From Candidatus Enterococcus huntleyi (GTDB lineage Bacteria; Bacillota; Bacilli; Lactobacillales; Enterococcaceae): a stretch of 64,000 nt of DNA. The stretch spans positions 146,238 to 210,237 of the forward strand of contig NZ_MAEJ01000001.1 of NCBI RefSeq assembly GCF_009933175.1, given 5' to 3'. Under the pieces are notes generated by a model that saw nothing but the letters and a program-made list of their open reading frames with translations, was not told where the DNA came from and ran no database searches. Position numbers and translations under genes: made by a program. Positions 38,396 through 47,946 of this stretch are shown here, piece after piece (within the stretch, counting starts at the first letter, position 1; each line of letters starts with the position of its first letter).

Positions 38396-39626
38396 AGTTA
38401 TTAATAGCTTACTCTGCCTTATTTCAACTGTTTTTCTATGTGCTATTTTTTATTATTTTTTTATCAAGAATGCCTATTCACCTTATTTGGCGATTATCTG
38501 GGTTGTGAATGGTCTGGCGCTTTTGGTATATGCGTATAGCTATACCTTTCGTTGGCTGCCAAAAGATCTTCGTTTAGATAAATACAAAGAGGCTCGAGTT
38601 ATTGGGCTGATTCCAGCGTTTAATGAAGAGCCGGAGTTGTTAGAACAGACGATTTATTCTATTTTGAATCAAAGTTACGAGGTTGATGCTGTCCACGTAG
38701 TCGATGATGGATCCGTGCCAGCGGTTGTACCTTTTGATCATCCGAAAGTCATTTGGCATCGGCAAGAAAATAAAGGGAAGCGGCATGCGCAAGCTTGCGC
38801 GTTAGAGAAAATTAATCCTGAGACAGTTGATTTCATTCTGACGGTGGATTCGGATTCCGTATTAGAAGAGGATGCCTTAGAAAAATTACTGCTCTCATTT
38901 GAAAAAGACGATGAAGTGATGGGTTGTACCGGTTTTGTTATTACCAAAAACTTTCGGAAAAATTTAATTACACGTATCTCTGATCTGAACATCGGGATTG
39001 CCTGTATTGTGACCCGTCCTTCTCGTTCCTTGACCGGCTCATTAGAAACGACTTCTGGTGCGCTGTCTCTCTATAAGAAGGAAATTCTTTTCGATAATCT
39101 GCCACATTACCTTTCTTCTGGTACGTATAGCGATGATCGTCAGTTGTGTTTATATAGCGCGATTGAAGGGAAAGCTATCGGTATTCAGGAGGCCGTTGTC
39201 TATTCGGATATGCCAGAGAAGGTCTCGGGTTTACTGAAACAACGGCAGCGTTGGGGCAAAGGTGGATGGAAATATTTTCCATTTCAAGTAACTAACCTGT
39301 CCTATGTTGACTTAATTTTCCCATTTTTAGGAATGGTTCAATGGTTAGCTGCGCCAGTCTTTTTAGTGGCAGTTGTCGTCTCATTATTTGTCCAGCAATA
39401 CTCGTTTATCATCATTTACTTGCTGGTGCGTTTAGTCATCCGTTACATAGAAGCTGCGATGTACCTACTCGGGTCCTCACATATGAATCCCTTAGAAAAG
39501 TTTTTAACTTGGCTACTCATCACGCCGATTGAAATGTTATTGACTTCGTTTGTCTTAGTCTTTGTCAAATATCATTCGCTCATCACAATCGGTGAAGAAG
39601 GCTGGCTAACTCGAGGGAATAAATGA
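38382..39626 (+). CDS. membrane GT2 polysaccharide synthase (hyaluronan-synthase-like)
   Basis: 414 residues with two N-terminal membrane helices (residues 8-55), a GT-A catalytic domain and three or four C-terminal helices. Processive GT2 hallmarks are present: AFNEEPE and VVDDGS for UDP binding, Asp156-Ser-Asp158 in VDSDS, Asp251/Asp252 in YSDDR and QRQRW at 287-291. This is the layout of hyaluronan, poly-GlcNAc and cellulose synthases, which polymerise and extrude a chain in one protein. Preceded by a nucleotide-sugar dehydrogenase and a small membrane protein, it probably makes a uronic-acid-containing capsule or exopolysaccharide. The polymer identity is open. Confidence 0.87.
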   Translation: MKNRKVINSLLCLISTVFLCAIFYYFFIKNAYSPYLAIIWVVNGLALLVYAYSYTFRWLPKDLRLDKYKEARVIGLIPAFNEEPELLEQTIYSILNQSYEVDAVHVVDDGSVPAVVPFDHPKVIWHRQENKGKRHAQACALEKINPETVDFILTVDSDSVLEEDALEKLLLSFEKDDEVMGCTGFVITKNFRKNLITRISDLNIGIACIVTRPSRSLTGSLETTSGALSLYKKEILFDNLPHYLSSGTYSDDRQLCLYSAIEGKAIGIQEAVVYSDMPEKVSGLLKQRQRWGKGGWKYFPFQVTNLSYVDLIFPFLGMVQWLAAPVFLVAVVVSLFVQQYSFIIIYLLVRLVIRYIEAAMYLLGSSHMNPLEKFLTWLLITPIEMLLTSFVLVFVKYHSLITIGEEGWLTRGNK

Positions 39627-39707
39627 TTAGGTGAAATTATTGAGGCAATAAAGATAGTGCATACGGTGAACAGAAGTGTTGCATACATAATAATAAAGTA
39701 TCACCCA

Positions 39708-39748
39708 GGACCATCCTTGTTTAAATGAACGAGGATGGTTCTTTTTTT
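39708..39748 (+). terminator. terminator of the polysaccharide operon
   Basis: GGACCATCCTtGTT pairs with GAACgAGGATGGTTC, followed by seven Ts. The remaining 39749-40265 stretch is AT-rich, with a TATAAT at 40047-40052, and presumably carries the promoter of the LPXTG gene. Confidence 0.8.
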
Positions 39749-40265
39749 GACTACTTGTTGCTGGAATTTATTTGTTGTCGTGAAGAAGATTTATAAGGTT
39801 TTTTCATGATTGTTTGTGAAATTAAAAGGTTAGTTGATTATCAAATACTCTTTCTTATTGAGAAATCCTATTAAATGTTTTCCAGTGTGGATTTTGAATG
39901 AAGGTGAAATAGAGAGTTTTTTTCGCAAGTAGAGAGACTTAACTGATGGATACTGGCGATTATAGATATATGCATATTTAGTTAATTTTGCATAATTATT
40001 AATTATTTTGTTTTTAAAACGTTTTCAGGTTTTGTTTGAAATGTTATATAATTGATTATTATAACCGCCGTTTCAATAACCTTTGTATTTTAAGTGTGAT
40101 TTTTATAGGTTTTCAAATTAAAGGTTGTCAAATTTTTATAAAATAATGTCAGTTCTATGAGAATTTATACATATAAAAAAGGTACTATTTGTAAACTGGA
40201 GAAACGTAATATATAATGACTTGTATTTTAGAAATATTATAAATAAGATAGGCAGGGAAAAACTC

Positions 40266-43200
40266 GTGAAAAAAATTGCAAACATAGTTGCTTTATGCAC
40301 GATTCTACTAGGAGCTATTTCACCGGTAACAACGGTAAATGCGACTACATTGTCAAATGAAAACGAAGAAGTACTGAACAATGAAATTGGAAACAAGGCC
40401 TTGGGATCTGAGTCTAGTGTAAATACTAACTCCCTAGCAGATGCCGCCAATACGACAGCTACAACGCAGAATAATGGAAACGAAACCATGATGGATAGCT
40501 CAACTCTATCAAGTGAAAGTTCGAACACTACTGCCACTATGACCACGACAGATTCGACAACTAGCCAGTCAGACACGCAAACAGATACACAAAACTCTGA
40601 TGCAGATGCAGCTAACACTCGTAACAATGAAGCAGTAGCTAAGACAACTGAAACGACACAGACAAGTGAGAGTACGACAAAAGATTCAACAACTGATTCT
40701 TCTGCAACTGACTCTTCAACGACAGATTCTTCTAGTAAAGAAAAATCGACGAAGACAGCAGAAGAATTGGTGCCGGATCCGTCACTTCGGGCGATGATTA
40801 ATCGTGATTTGAAAGAGGCTGATGATTATGAGTTTACGGAAGCTGAATTGTTGAATGTACACAGTTTGGACTTTAATTACGTGAAAGAGAAAGTAATCAG
40901 TGATTGGACAGGGTTAGAATTATTAACAAATTTAGAAGATATGTCAGATGCTGGAACTTCGTCTATCTCAAAAGATTCTGATTTTGTTGAATTGATTAGT
41001 AAGATTAATCAGTTACCAAAATTAACTTATCTTAGTTTTTCAAATACAATTCCCGAGTATTCTGTACTCTCGAATTTGACATCTACTTCACTAGAAACAC
41101 TCGAACTTCCTTTCGACTTAGATGGGCTTAAAACAACTGACTTATCATTTCTAGGAAATATACTAGCTAATCCGAATCTAAAAACAGTTACTCTATGTCA
41201 TACGCCAGGGGGGAAAGCTGGTTATTCAACTTCTTATAAAAATGGCATTGGTTCAGACCTCATTACCTTGCCTAATCTTCCAGAAGGCTATTCGTTTAAC
41301 TTAAATGAACTTTCTGAAGGTTGGCAATTCGTCGATCAACGTCTGGTTCATGATGGCGAAATATCTAAGTTCTCAAATGCGGAAGGTGTTCTCACTATAT
41401 CAGGACCTAACGCAGATAAGGTAAAATTTGGTAGTCGAAATTTACCTGTTAATTATCTTAGAATGTATTTTTATATAGACTTTACTTCACAAGCAGCTGT
41501 AAATACTCATGACTCTATTGTATATGTGGGTGACGAGTGGAAGCCTGAAGATAATTTTATCTCTGCTACTGATATAAATGGGAATCCAGTGGACTTTAGC
41601 CAAATCACTGTGGAATATGACCCGTTTACTACAGAGAAACCTGCAGAGCGTCATGTGAAATATATATATGGGGATATTACAAGTTATGTGACTGTTTCCG
41701 TGATTGCTAAAAGAACAGCGATCGAGGTTAAGCCTCTGACCATTTATGAAGGGGATCCATGGACGGCAAAAGATAACTTTGTCAGCGCGGTAGATAAGGC
41801 TGGCGACCCATTAGACTTCAGTGAAATAAGTGTCGATGATTCAGAAGTCGATACGAATAAAGCGGGTACCTACAGGATATATTATAGTTATGACAACGTT
41901 ATCAATAAGGAAGCAACCCTCTACGTATTCGAAGATCAATCTGAGATTAGAGTGGAAGATCTGAGCATCTATGAAGGCGAGTCGTGGACGCCAGAGGATA
42001 GTTTTCTTTTAGCAAAGGATAAAGATGGAAATCCAGTAAGATTTAGTGATATCACGGTGGATGCAAGCCAAGTGGATACGAATACGCCAGGTGAATACAA
42101 AGTGAATTTCTCTTATGAGGGAATGACGAGTACAGCGATTCTTACGGTAAAAGAAGATCAAACAGCGGTTAATGTGCATGATTACGATATGTATGTCGGC
42201 GATACTTGGTATGCAAATTATAATTTTGAGAGTGCCTTTAATCAAGCTGGTGCTAGCATTTCATTCGGCCAAGTGACCGTTGATAGTAGCCAATTGGATA
42301 CAAATACACCAGGAACGTACGACGTAGTGTTTACTTTTTCGTCATCGATATCGACAGCGACAAGTGTTGCAAAAGTGCGAGTTCATCCAATTTTAACCGC
42401 AGTTGAGGTCAGAAATTCAACGATTTATGTCGGCGACATATGGAAAGCGGAAGACAATTTCAAATCAGCGCAGGATAAAGCCGGCAAAGATGTTCCGTTG
42501 AGCGCGGTGACGGTTGATACAAGCCACGTCGATACAAGTAAGGTCGGAACATTCGAAGTTGCTTACACTTATGATGGCGTGACAAGTACCGCGACTGTGA
42601 CGGTGGAAGCACCAAAAACGGCAATTGAAGTCGAGAATTCAACGATTTATGTCGGTGACAAGTGGACACCCAAAGATAACTTTAAATCAGCCGTTGATAA
42701 AGCAGGGAATGCAGTTGATTTTAGCGAAATTAAAGTTGACGCTAGCCAAGCCGATATTACCAAAGCTGGTTCGTTCGAAGTAACTTATAGTTATGACGGC
42801 GTGAGCAGCATTGCTAAGGTTACTGTTAAGGAAAATAAAACAGCAATCGATGTTAAGGATAAAACAATTTACGTTGGTGATAAATGGACAGCGGAAGATA
42901 ACTTCGAGACAGCGGTCGATAGAGATGGCAAAGAATTGAAATTTACTGATCTTACCGTAGATGTTAGTCAAGCAGACACGGCCAAACCGGGAGAATTTGA
43001 AGTAACCTATAGTTATGACGGTGTGAGCAGTACAGCGAAAGTCACTGTTAAAGAAAACAAAACAGCAATTACTGTTAAAAGCAAAACAATTTATGTCGGT
43101 GACAAATGGACAGCGGAAGATAACTTTGAATCAGCGGTTGATAGAGATGGTAAAGAATTGAAATTCGCTGATCTAACTGTAGATACTAGCAAAGCGGATA

Positions 43201-45818
43201 TCACAAAAGCTGGTTCGTTCGAAGTAACTTATAGTTATGATGGAGTGAGCAGCACAGCCAAAGTAACTGTTAAAGAAAACAAAACAGCAATTACTGTTAG
43301 AAATAAAACAATCTATGTCGGAGACAAATGGACAGCCAAAGATAACTTTGAATCAGCGGTTGATAGAGATGGTAAATCTGTAGATTTCAGTAAAATTACA
43401 GTTGATGAAAGCCAAGCAGATATTACAAAAGTTGGTGCATTCGAAGTAACATACAGTTATGACGGTGTGACAAGTACAGCAAAAGTCACTGTGAAAGAAA
43501 ATAAAACAGCAATTACTGTTAAAAACAAAACGATTTATGTCGGTGATTCTTGGAAAGCTGAAGATAACTTTGAATCAGCGGTAGATAGAGATGGAAATGA
43601 ATTGAAATTTGCTGATCTAAAAGTTGATGATAGCAAAGCAGATATTACCAAAGCCGGTTCGTTCGAAGTAACTTATAGTTACGACGGAGTGACAAGCACA
43701 GCTAAGATTACTGTTAAGGAAAACAAAACAGCAATTACTGTTAAAAACAAAACAATTTATGTTGGTGATTCTTGGAAAGCTGAAGATAATTTTGAATCAG
43801 CGGTTGATAAAGATGGAAATGAATTGAAATTTACTGATCTTACCGTAGATACTAGCCAAGCCGATATCACCAAAGCTGGCACATTCGAAGTAACGTATAG
43901 CTACGACGGAGTGACAAGCACAGCAAAAGTGACTGTAAAAGAAAATAAAACAGCGGTCAAAGTGAAGGATTCAACGATTTACATTGGCGATGCATGGACG
44001 GCCAAAGATAACTTCGAATCAGCAGTTGATAAAGATGGAAATGCAGTTGATTTCAGCCAAATCACAGTCGATGGAACAAGAGCGGATTTGGATACGGTCG
44101 GAATTTACACAGTTGCCTATTCGTATGATGGGGTCACAAGTATTGCGACGATTACTGTGAAGGAAAATAAAACAGCGGTCAATGTTAAAGACAAAACGAT
44201 TTATGTCGGTGACAAATGGACAGCGGAGGATAACTTTGAATCAGCTACCGATAAAGCCGGTAATTCTGTTGATTTCAGCAAAATTACAGTTGATGCAAGC
44301 CAAGCAGATACGACAAAAGTCGGCACGTTTGAAGTAACATATAGTTATGACGGCGTGAGCAGCACAGCGAAAGTAACTGTGAAAGAAAATAAAACAGCAA
44401 TCAAGGTTAAAGACAAAACAATTTATGTCGGCGATGCCTGGACAGCGAAAGATAATTTTGAAACCGCAGTTGATAAAACAGGAAAAGCTGTAGGCTTTAG
44501 TAAAATTACAGTTGATGCAAGCCAAGCAGATGTCACCAAAGCTGGTTCATTTGAAGTAACGTATAGTTATGACGGCGTGAGCAGCACAGCGAAAGTGACT
44601 GTGAAAGAAAATAAAGCAGCGGTCAATGTTAAAGACAAAACAATTTATGTCGGCGACAAATGGACAGCGGAAGATAATTTTGAAACCGCAGTTGATAAAA
44701 CAGGAAAAGCTGTAGATTTCAGCAAAATTACAGTTGATGACAGTCAAGCAGATATCACAAAAGCTGGTACGTTTGAAGTGACTTATAGTTATGACAACGT
44801 GACAAGCACGGCAAAAGTCACTGTGAAGGAAAATAAGACAGCAATTACTGTTAAAGATTCAACGATTTATGTTGGCGACGAATGGACAGCTGAAGATAAC
44901 TTCGAAACAGCGGTTGATAAAGCGGGTAATGCAGTTGATTTCAGCGAAATTACCGTTGATGCAAGCCAAGCAGATACGACAAAAGTCGGTACATTTGAAG
45001 TGACGTATAGCTATGCTGGTGTGACAAGCACGGCGAAAGTTACGGTGGAAGAGGAGCATACTGCGATTAAGGTTCATAATTTGACTATCTATGTTGGCGA
45101 CGAATGGACGGCCAAAGATGACTTCGATTGGGCTGTTGATAAAGCGGGCCATGCAGTCGATTTCAGTCAGTTAACTATTGATGACAGCCACGCGGATATT
45201 GATGAGCCTGGGACATTCACAGTTACGTATACGTATGAAGATGTGACAAGTGCAGCTGTTGTTACTGTAAAAGAGAACCTAACAGCGATCAATGTTCGTG
45301 ATACAAAACTGACCGTTGGTGATACTTGGACGCCAGCAGATAACTTTGTGAGTGCGGTCGATGAAGCGGGTAATGCTGTCGAACTCGACGATATAATTGT
45401 CGATGCAAGTCAAGTAAATATCGCAAAAGTTGGCGTGTATGAAGTGACGTATAGTTATGCTGGTGTGACTAGCGTAGCAACCGTTACTGTTGAAGCGAAA
45501 GATGAAGTTGCGCCGAAACCTGATGAACCTTCAACTGATGGCAAGGATGACGGAAAAGACGATGGCGAAACAGGCGGAGCTACTGATAACACAACAAAAC
45601 CTGACGATTCAAACAAGGCAGATAACTCGAATAACTCAGATAAAACAGGTACAGCAGATAGCAAAAACAACAAGAAAGATACCGTAAAAGATAATAAAAA
45701 GAAAGCTGTTCTTCCAAAAACTGGGGAAGAAAATGGATTATTCTTTAACTTGAGTGGTTATCTAGTGTTGGCTATGGCAAGTGTTGCTTGGTATTTGAGA
45801 AAGAAAGTTAAGAAATAA
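40266..45818 (+). CDS. giant LPXTG cell-wall protein with 18 Ig-like (Big_3-type) repeats
   Basis: About 1850 residues from GTG 40266. A TTG at 40221 would place 15 extra residues before the signal peptide. A signal peptide (KKIANIVALCTILLGAISPVTTVNA) is followed by a Ser/Thr/Asn-rich stalk (about 30-165) and a leucine-rich-like domain (about 170-410). Eighteen tandem modules of about 74 residues (nucleotides about 41500-45495) follow, each of the form TAI.V...TIYVGD.W...DNF.SAVD..G...F..ITVD. The C-terminus has a charged Asp/Lys linker, LPKTG (about residue 1816), a hydrophobic helix and KK tail for sortase anchoring. Modules 6-16 are most alike, suggesting expansion by unequal crossing over. 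Likely an adhesin or surface stalk; ligand unknown. Confidence 0.9.
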   Translation: MKKIANIVALCTILLGAISPVTTVNATTLSNENEEVLNNEIGNKALGSESSVNTNSLADAANTTATTQNNGNETMMDSSTLSSESSNTTATMTTTDSTTSQSDTQTDTQNSDADAANTRNNEAVAKTTETTQTSESTTKDSTTDSSATDSSTTDSSSKEKSTKTAEELVPDPSLRAMINRDLKEADDYEFTEAELLNVHSLDFNYVKEKVISDWTGLELLTNLEDMSDAGTSSISKDSDFVELISKINQLPKLTYLSFSNTIPEYSVLSNLTSTSLETLELPFDLDGLKTTDLSFLGNILANPNLKTVTLCHTPGGKAGYSTSYKNGIGSDLITLPNLPEGYSFNLNELSEGWQFVDQRLVHDGEISKFSNAEGVLTISGPNADKVKFGSRNLPVNYLRMYFYIDFTSQAAVNTHDSIVYVGDEWKPEDNFISATDINGNPVDFSQITVEYDPFTTEKPAERHVKYIYGDITSYVTVSVIAKRTAIEVKPLTIYEGDPWTAKDNFVSAVDKAGDPLDFSEISVDDSEVDTNKAGTYRIYYSYDNVINKEATLYVFEDQSEIRVEDLSIYEGESWTPEDSFLLAKDKDGNPVRFSDITVDASQVDTNTPGEYKVNFSYEGMTSTAILTVKEDQTAVNVHDYDMYVGDTWYANYNFESAFNQAGASISFGQVTVDSSQLDTNTPGTYDVVFTFSSSISTATSVAKVRVHPILTAVEVRNSTIYVGDIWKAEDNFKSAQDKAGKDVPLSAVTVDTSHVDTSKVGTFEVAYTYDGVTSTATVTVEAPKTAIEVENSTIYVGDKWTPKDNFKSAVDKAGNAVDFSEIKVDASQADITKAGSFEVTYSYDGVSSIAKVTVKENKTAIDVKDKTIYVGDKWTAEDNFETAVDRDGKELKFTDLTVDVSQADTAKPGEFEVTYSYDGVSSTAKVTVKENKTAITVKSKTIYVGDKWTAEDNFESAVDRDGKELKFADLTVDTSKADITKAGSFEVTYSYDGVSSTAKVTVKENKTAITVRNKTIYVGDKWTAKDNFESAVDRDGKSVDFSKITVDESQADITKVGAFEVTYSYDGVTSTAKVTVKENKTAITVKNKTIYVGDSWKAEDNFESAVDRDGNELKFADLKVDDSKADITKAGSFEVTYSYDGVTSTAKITVKENKTAITVKNKTIYVGDSWKAEDNFESAVDKDGNELKFTDLTVDTSQADITKAGTFEVTYSYDGVTSTAKVTVKENKTAVKVKDSTIYIGDAWTAKDNFESAVDKDGNAVDFSQITVDGTRADLDTVGIYTVAYSYDGVTSIATITVKENKTAVNVKDKTIYVGDKWTAEDNFESATDKAGNSVDFSKITVDASQADTTKVGTFEVTYSYDGVSSTAKVTVKENKTAIKVKDKTIYVGDAWTAKDNFETAVDKTGKAVGFSKITVDASQADVTKAGSFEVTYSYDGVSSTAKVTVKENKAAVNVKDKTIYVGDKWTAEDNFETAVDKTGKAVDFSKITVDDSQADITKAGTFEVTYSYDNVTSTAKVTVKENKTAITVKDSTIYVGDEWTAEDNFETAVDKAGNAVDFSEITVDASQADTTKVGTFEVTYSYAGVTSTAKVTVEEEHTAIKVHNLTIYVGDEWTAKDDFDWAVDKAGHAVDFSQLTIDDSHADIDEPGTFTVTYTYEDVTSAAVVTVKENLTAINVRDTKLTVGDTWTPADNFVSAVDEAGNAVELDDIIVDASQVNIAKVGVYEVTYSYAGVTSVATVTVEAKDEVAPKPDEPSTDGKDDGKDDGETGGATDNTTKPDDSNKADNSNNSDKTGTADSKNNKKDTVKDNKKKAVLPKTGEENGLFFNLSGYLVLAMASVAWYLRKKVKK
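45778..45817 (+). repeat. LPXTG gene 3' end, copy 1 of a 40-bp direct repeat
   Basis: The last 13 codons (SVAWYLRKKVKK plus stop) recur at 49539-49578 with one difference in the 40-bp core. The two copies bracket the PTS-YieK-BglG cassette. Confidence 0.75.
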
Positions 45819-45917
45819 AATTTTGAACGTATATAAGATGAATGACTAGCTAATAAAAGTTTATCTTCATAATCTATACAAAATGAAAGAGCTGCAAAAA
45901 AAATATTTTTTGTCACG

Positions 45918-45946
45918 TTGACAAATTATTTTTGAGATGGTAAGCT
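45918..45946 (+). promoter_or_regulatory. promoter of the PTS-YieK-BglG cassette
   Basis: TTGACA (45918-45923), a 17-nt spacer and TAAGCT (45941-45946). The -35 box lies in an inverted repeat, TTGTCA-CGT-TGACAA (45910-45924), that may be an operator or a degenerate cre. Confidence 0.6.
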
Positions 45947-45966
45947 GAAAAAAACAAAATATTAGC

Positions 45967-46042
45967 AGGATTCGTTACGGATAAAGCCGGCAATGCCTAA
46001 AGAAAGTATGTCTATTTAACATACCTTCTTTAGGCATTTTTT
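45967..46042 (+). promoter_or_regulatory. RAT/terminator switch before the PTS gene at 46072
   Basis: GGATTCGTTACGG...GCCGGCAATGCCT (45968-45998) is a clear BglG-type RAT. Its last bases form part of a 17-bp terminator stem (45994-46010 with 46020-46036), followed by six Ts. Confidence 0.8.
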
Positions 46043-46071
46043 ATTGGAATCAGCTAAAAAGGAGGAAAAAT

Positions 46072-47922
46072 ATGGGGAACAAAGAGTTAGCGAAGGCTAT
46101 ATTAAATTACGTTGGGGGTGAGAAAAATATTGTCTATTACACCAATTGTATGACAAGGTTGCGTTTTAAGTTGAAGGATGATGGAAAGGTCAATCAGCAG
46201 GAATTGAGTAAACTTGAAGGAATATTAGGCGTTCAATTTCAAGGGGATCAGTTTCAAGTGATTCTTGGAGGGAAAGTCGTTGATGTAGCGAATGAAATCA
46301 ATGGGATGACTTCTTTAACGACTGTTGAAGAAGAAGCGGAAGAGCCGAAAAAAAGAGGTTTCTCTAGTGCTTTGAATACTTTGTCTGCCATCTTAACACC
46401 TGCGTTACCGCCAGTGATTGCGGGAGGACTTCTTAAAGGATTAATCTTCATGTTTACCAATTTTGGCTGGGCCAATGGTAGTGGCGATACGATTATTTTC
46501 CTAAATGGATTAGCGGATGCCATGTTTTACTTCTTCCCATTCTTATTAGCAGTAAGCTCCGCGAAAAGTTTTAAAACCAATCAATATCTAGCGATGACTT
46601 TAGCGGGATTAATGATGTATCCGTTTGCGATAGCGGATGGACAAGAGTTTATGAAATTATTTGGCGTTTTACCAGTAGCGGTGGTTGATTATAGTGCATC
46701 AGTCTTGCCGATTATTTTCTCGGTTTGGCTGTTGAAATATGTCTCTCGCTTTTTTGACAAATTAATTCCTGAGATGGTCAATATGGTGTTCTCACCATTG
46801 CTTGCTTTACTTATCACAGCGCCAATTGCGATGAGTATTTTAGCGCCACTAGGTTATTATATCGGCGAATACCTTGCTCTTGGTGTTAAATGGCTTATTG
46901 ATTTCTCACCTGGTTTAGCCGGTCTGATTGTTGGGGCCACGCGACCAATCCTTGTATTAGGTGGCATGCATCATGCGATGAATCCGATTGCCCAACAAGA
47001 AATTGCAAGTTTCGGTTATTCACAAACATTAGCAATGATGCTGATGAGTACGGTAGCACAAGCAACAGCGCCGTTAGTTGTCTATTTTAAATCAAAAAAT
47101 GCAGATGAAAAACAAGTAGCCTTGTCAGCGGTAATTCCTGGGTATATTGGGATTACTGAACCTTCTATCTATGGAATATTGGTTAAATATAAAGGCGCGA
47201 TGATTGCCGCCTGTCTAGGTGGTGGGATTGGTGCTGCAGTGAGTACTATCTTAGGTGGTAGAAGTTATGGCTTCGCTATGCCAGGATTAATTTCTCTACC
47301 GGCTTTCATGGGTGATGGATTTACAGGTTTAATTATCGGAATTGTCGTTTCAATTGTTGTAACTGCGATTTTAACCTTTGCCTTACTGAATCGCTTTTCA
47401 GATGCATCAGAAGAAACTACAGAAAATGTGAAGGCTGCTAATTTATCACAAATTGACCCACTTAGTATGATGGTTGCTTCACCAGTAAAAGGAGAAGTTC
47501 TTGAACTTTCTGCAATTAATGATACGACATTTTCTCAAGAAATATTGGGCAAAACAGTCGCTATTCGCGTAGCTGATGGCAAAATACATGCACCTTTTGA
47601 TTGTGAAGTAAAAGCTGTATTTCCGACGAAACATGCGATTGGCTTGGAGGCATCTGAAGGAGGAATGGAAATTTTAATCCATGTGGGCTTAGACACAGTA
47701 ACTTTAGATGGTGAAGGGTTTGATTTGAAGGTTGAGCAAGGACAGATAGTTAAGAAGGGGACCGAATTATTGCAATTTGATCCGGCTTTAATTAAGAAAA
47801 AGAATCTTAATGACGCAGTAATTATTGTGGTAACAAATTCAGAAAAGTACAAAATGATTGAAAAAGCCACAACTGGAACGATTAATTTAGAAGATGGATT
47901 ATTTAGTATCTCAGCAAACTAA
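46072..47922 (+). CDS. PTS EIIBCA, beta-glucoside family
   Basis: 616 residues, IIB-IIC-IIA order. IIB phosphocysteine Cys26 in [16 protein letters not shown] with the GITEPSIYGI motif, and IIA with KHAIGL and phospho-His537 in ILIHVGLDTV. It differs from the canonical BglP at 6997 and the sulfatase-linked permease at 51831 in most IIC loops. No glycosidase is in the cassette. The next gene is a NagB/YieK-like isomerase-deaminase fold protein, so the imported sugar may be an amino sugar or a monosaccharide handled without hydrolysis. Expression should depend on the RAT switch and the BglG protein encoded two genes downstream. Confidence 0.92.
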   Translation: MGNKELAKAILNYVGGEKNIVYYTNCMTRLRFKLKDDGKVNQQELSKLEGILGVQFQGDQFQVILGGKVVDVANEINGMTSLTTVEEEAEEPKKRGFSSALNTLSAILTPALPPVIAGGLLKGLIFMFTNFGWANGSGDTIIFLNGLADAMFYFFPFLLAVSSAKSFKTNQYLAMTLAGLMMYPFAIADGQEFMKLFGVLPVAVVDYSASVLPIIFSVWLLKYVSRFFDKLIPEMVNMVFSPLLALLITAPIAMSILAPLGYYIGEYLALGVKWLIDFSPGLAGLIVGATRPILVLGGMHHAMNPIAQQEIASFGYSQTLAMMLMSTVAQATAPLVVYFKSKNADEKQVALSAVIPGYIGITEPSIYGILVKYKGAMIAACLGGGIGAAVSTILGGRSYGFAMPGLISLPAFMGDGFTGLIIGIVVSIVVTAILTFALLNRFSDASEETTENVKAANLSQIDPLSMMVASPVKGEVLELSAINDTTFSQEILGKTVAIRVADGKIHAPFDCEVKAVFPTKHAIGLEASEGGMEILIHVGLDTVTLDGEGFDLKVEQGQIVKKGTELLQFDPALIKKKNLNDAVIIVVTNSEKYKMIEKATTGTINLEDGLFSISAN

Positions 47923-47946
47923 TAGAAAAGAAAGAAGGAAAAGAAG

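Noticed and set aside
42009-45152. Several minus-strand frames of 66-97 codons within the LPXTG gene
   Set aside because: They recur once per repeat module and simply mirror the coding periodicity of the plus-strand gene.
41500-45495. Possible CRISPR or satellite array because of regular 222-bp periodicity
   Set aside because: The period is coding: each unit is one 74-residue Ig-like module in a continuous frame. There are no short identical repeats with unique spacers.
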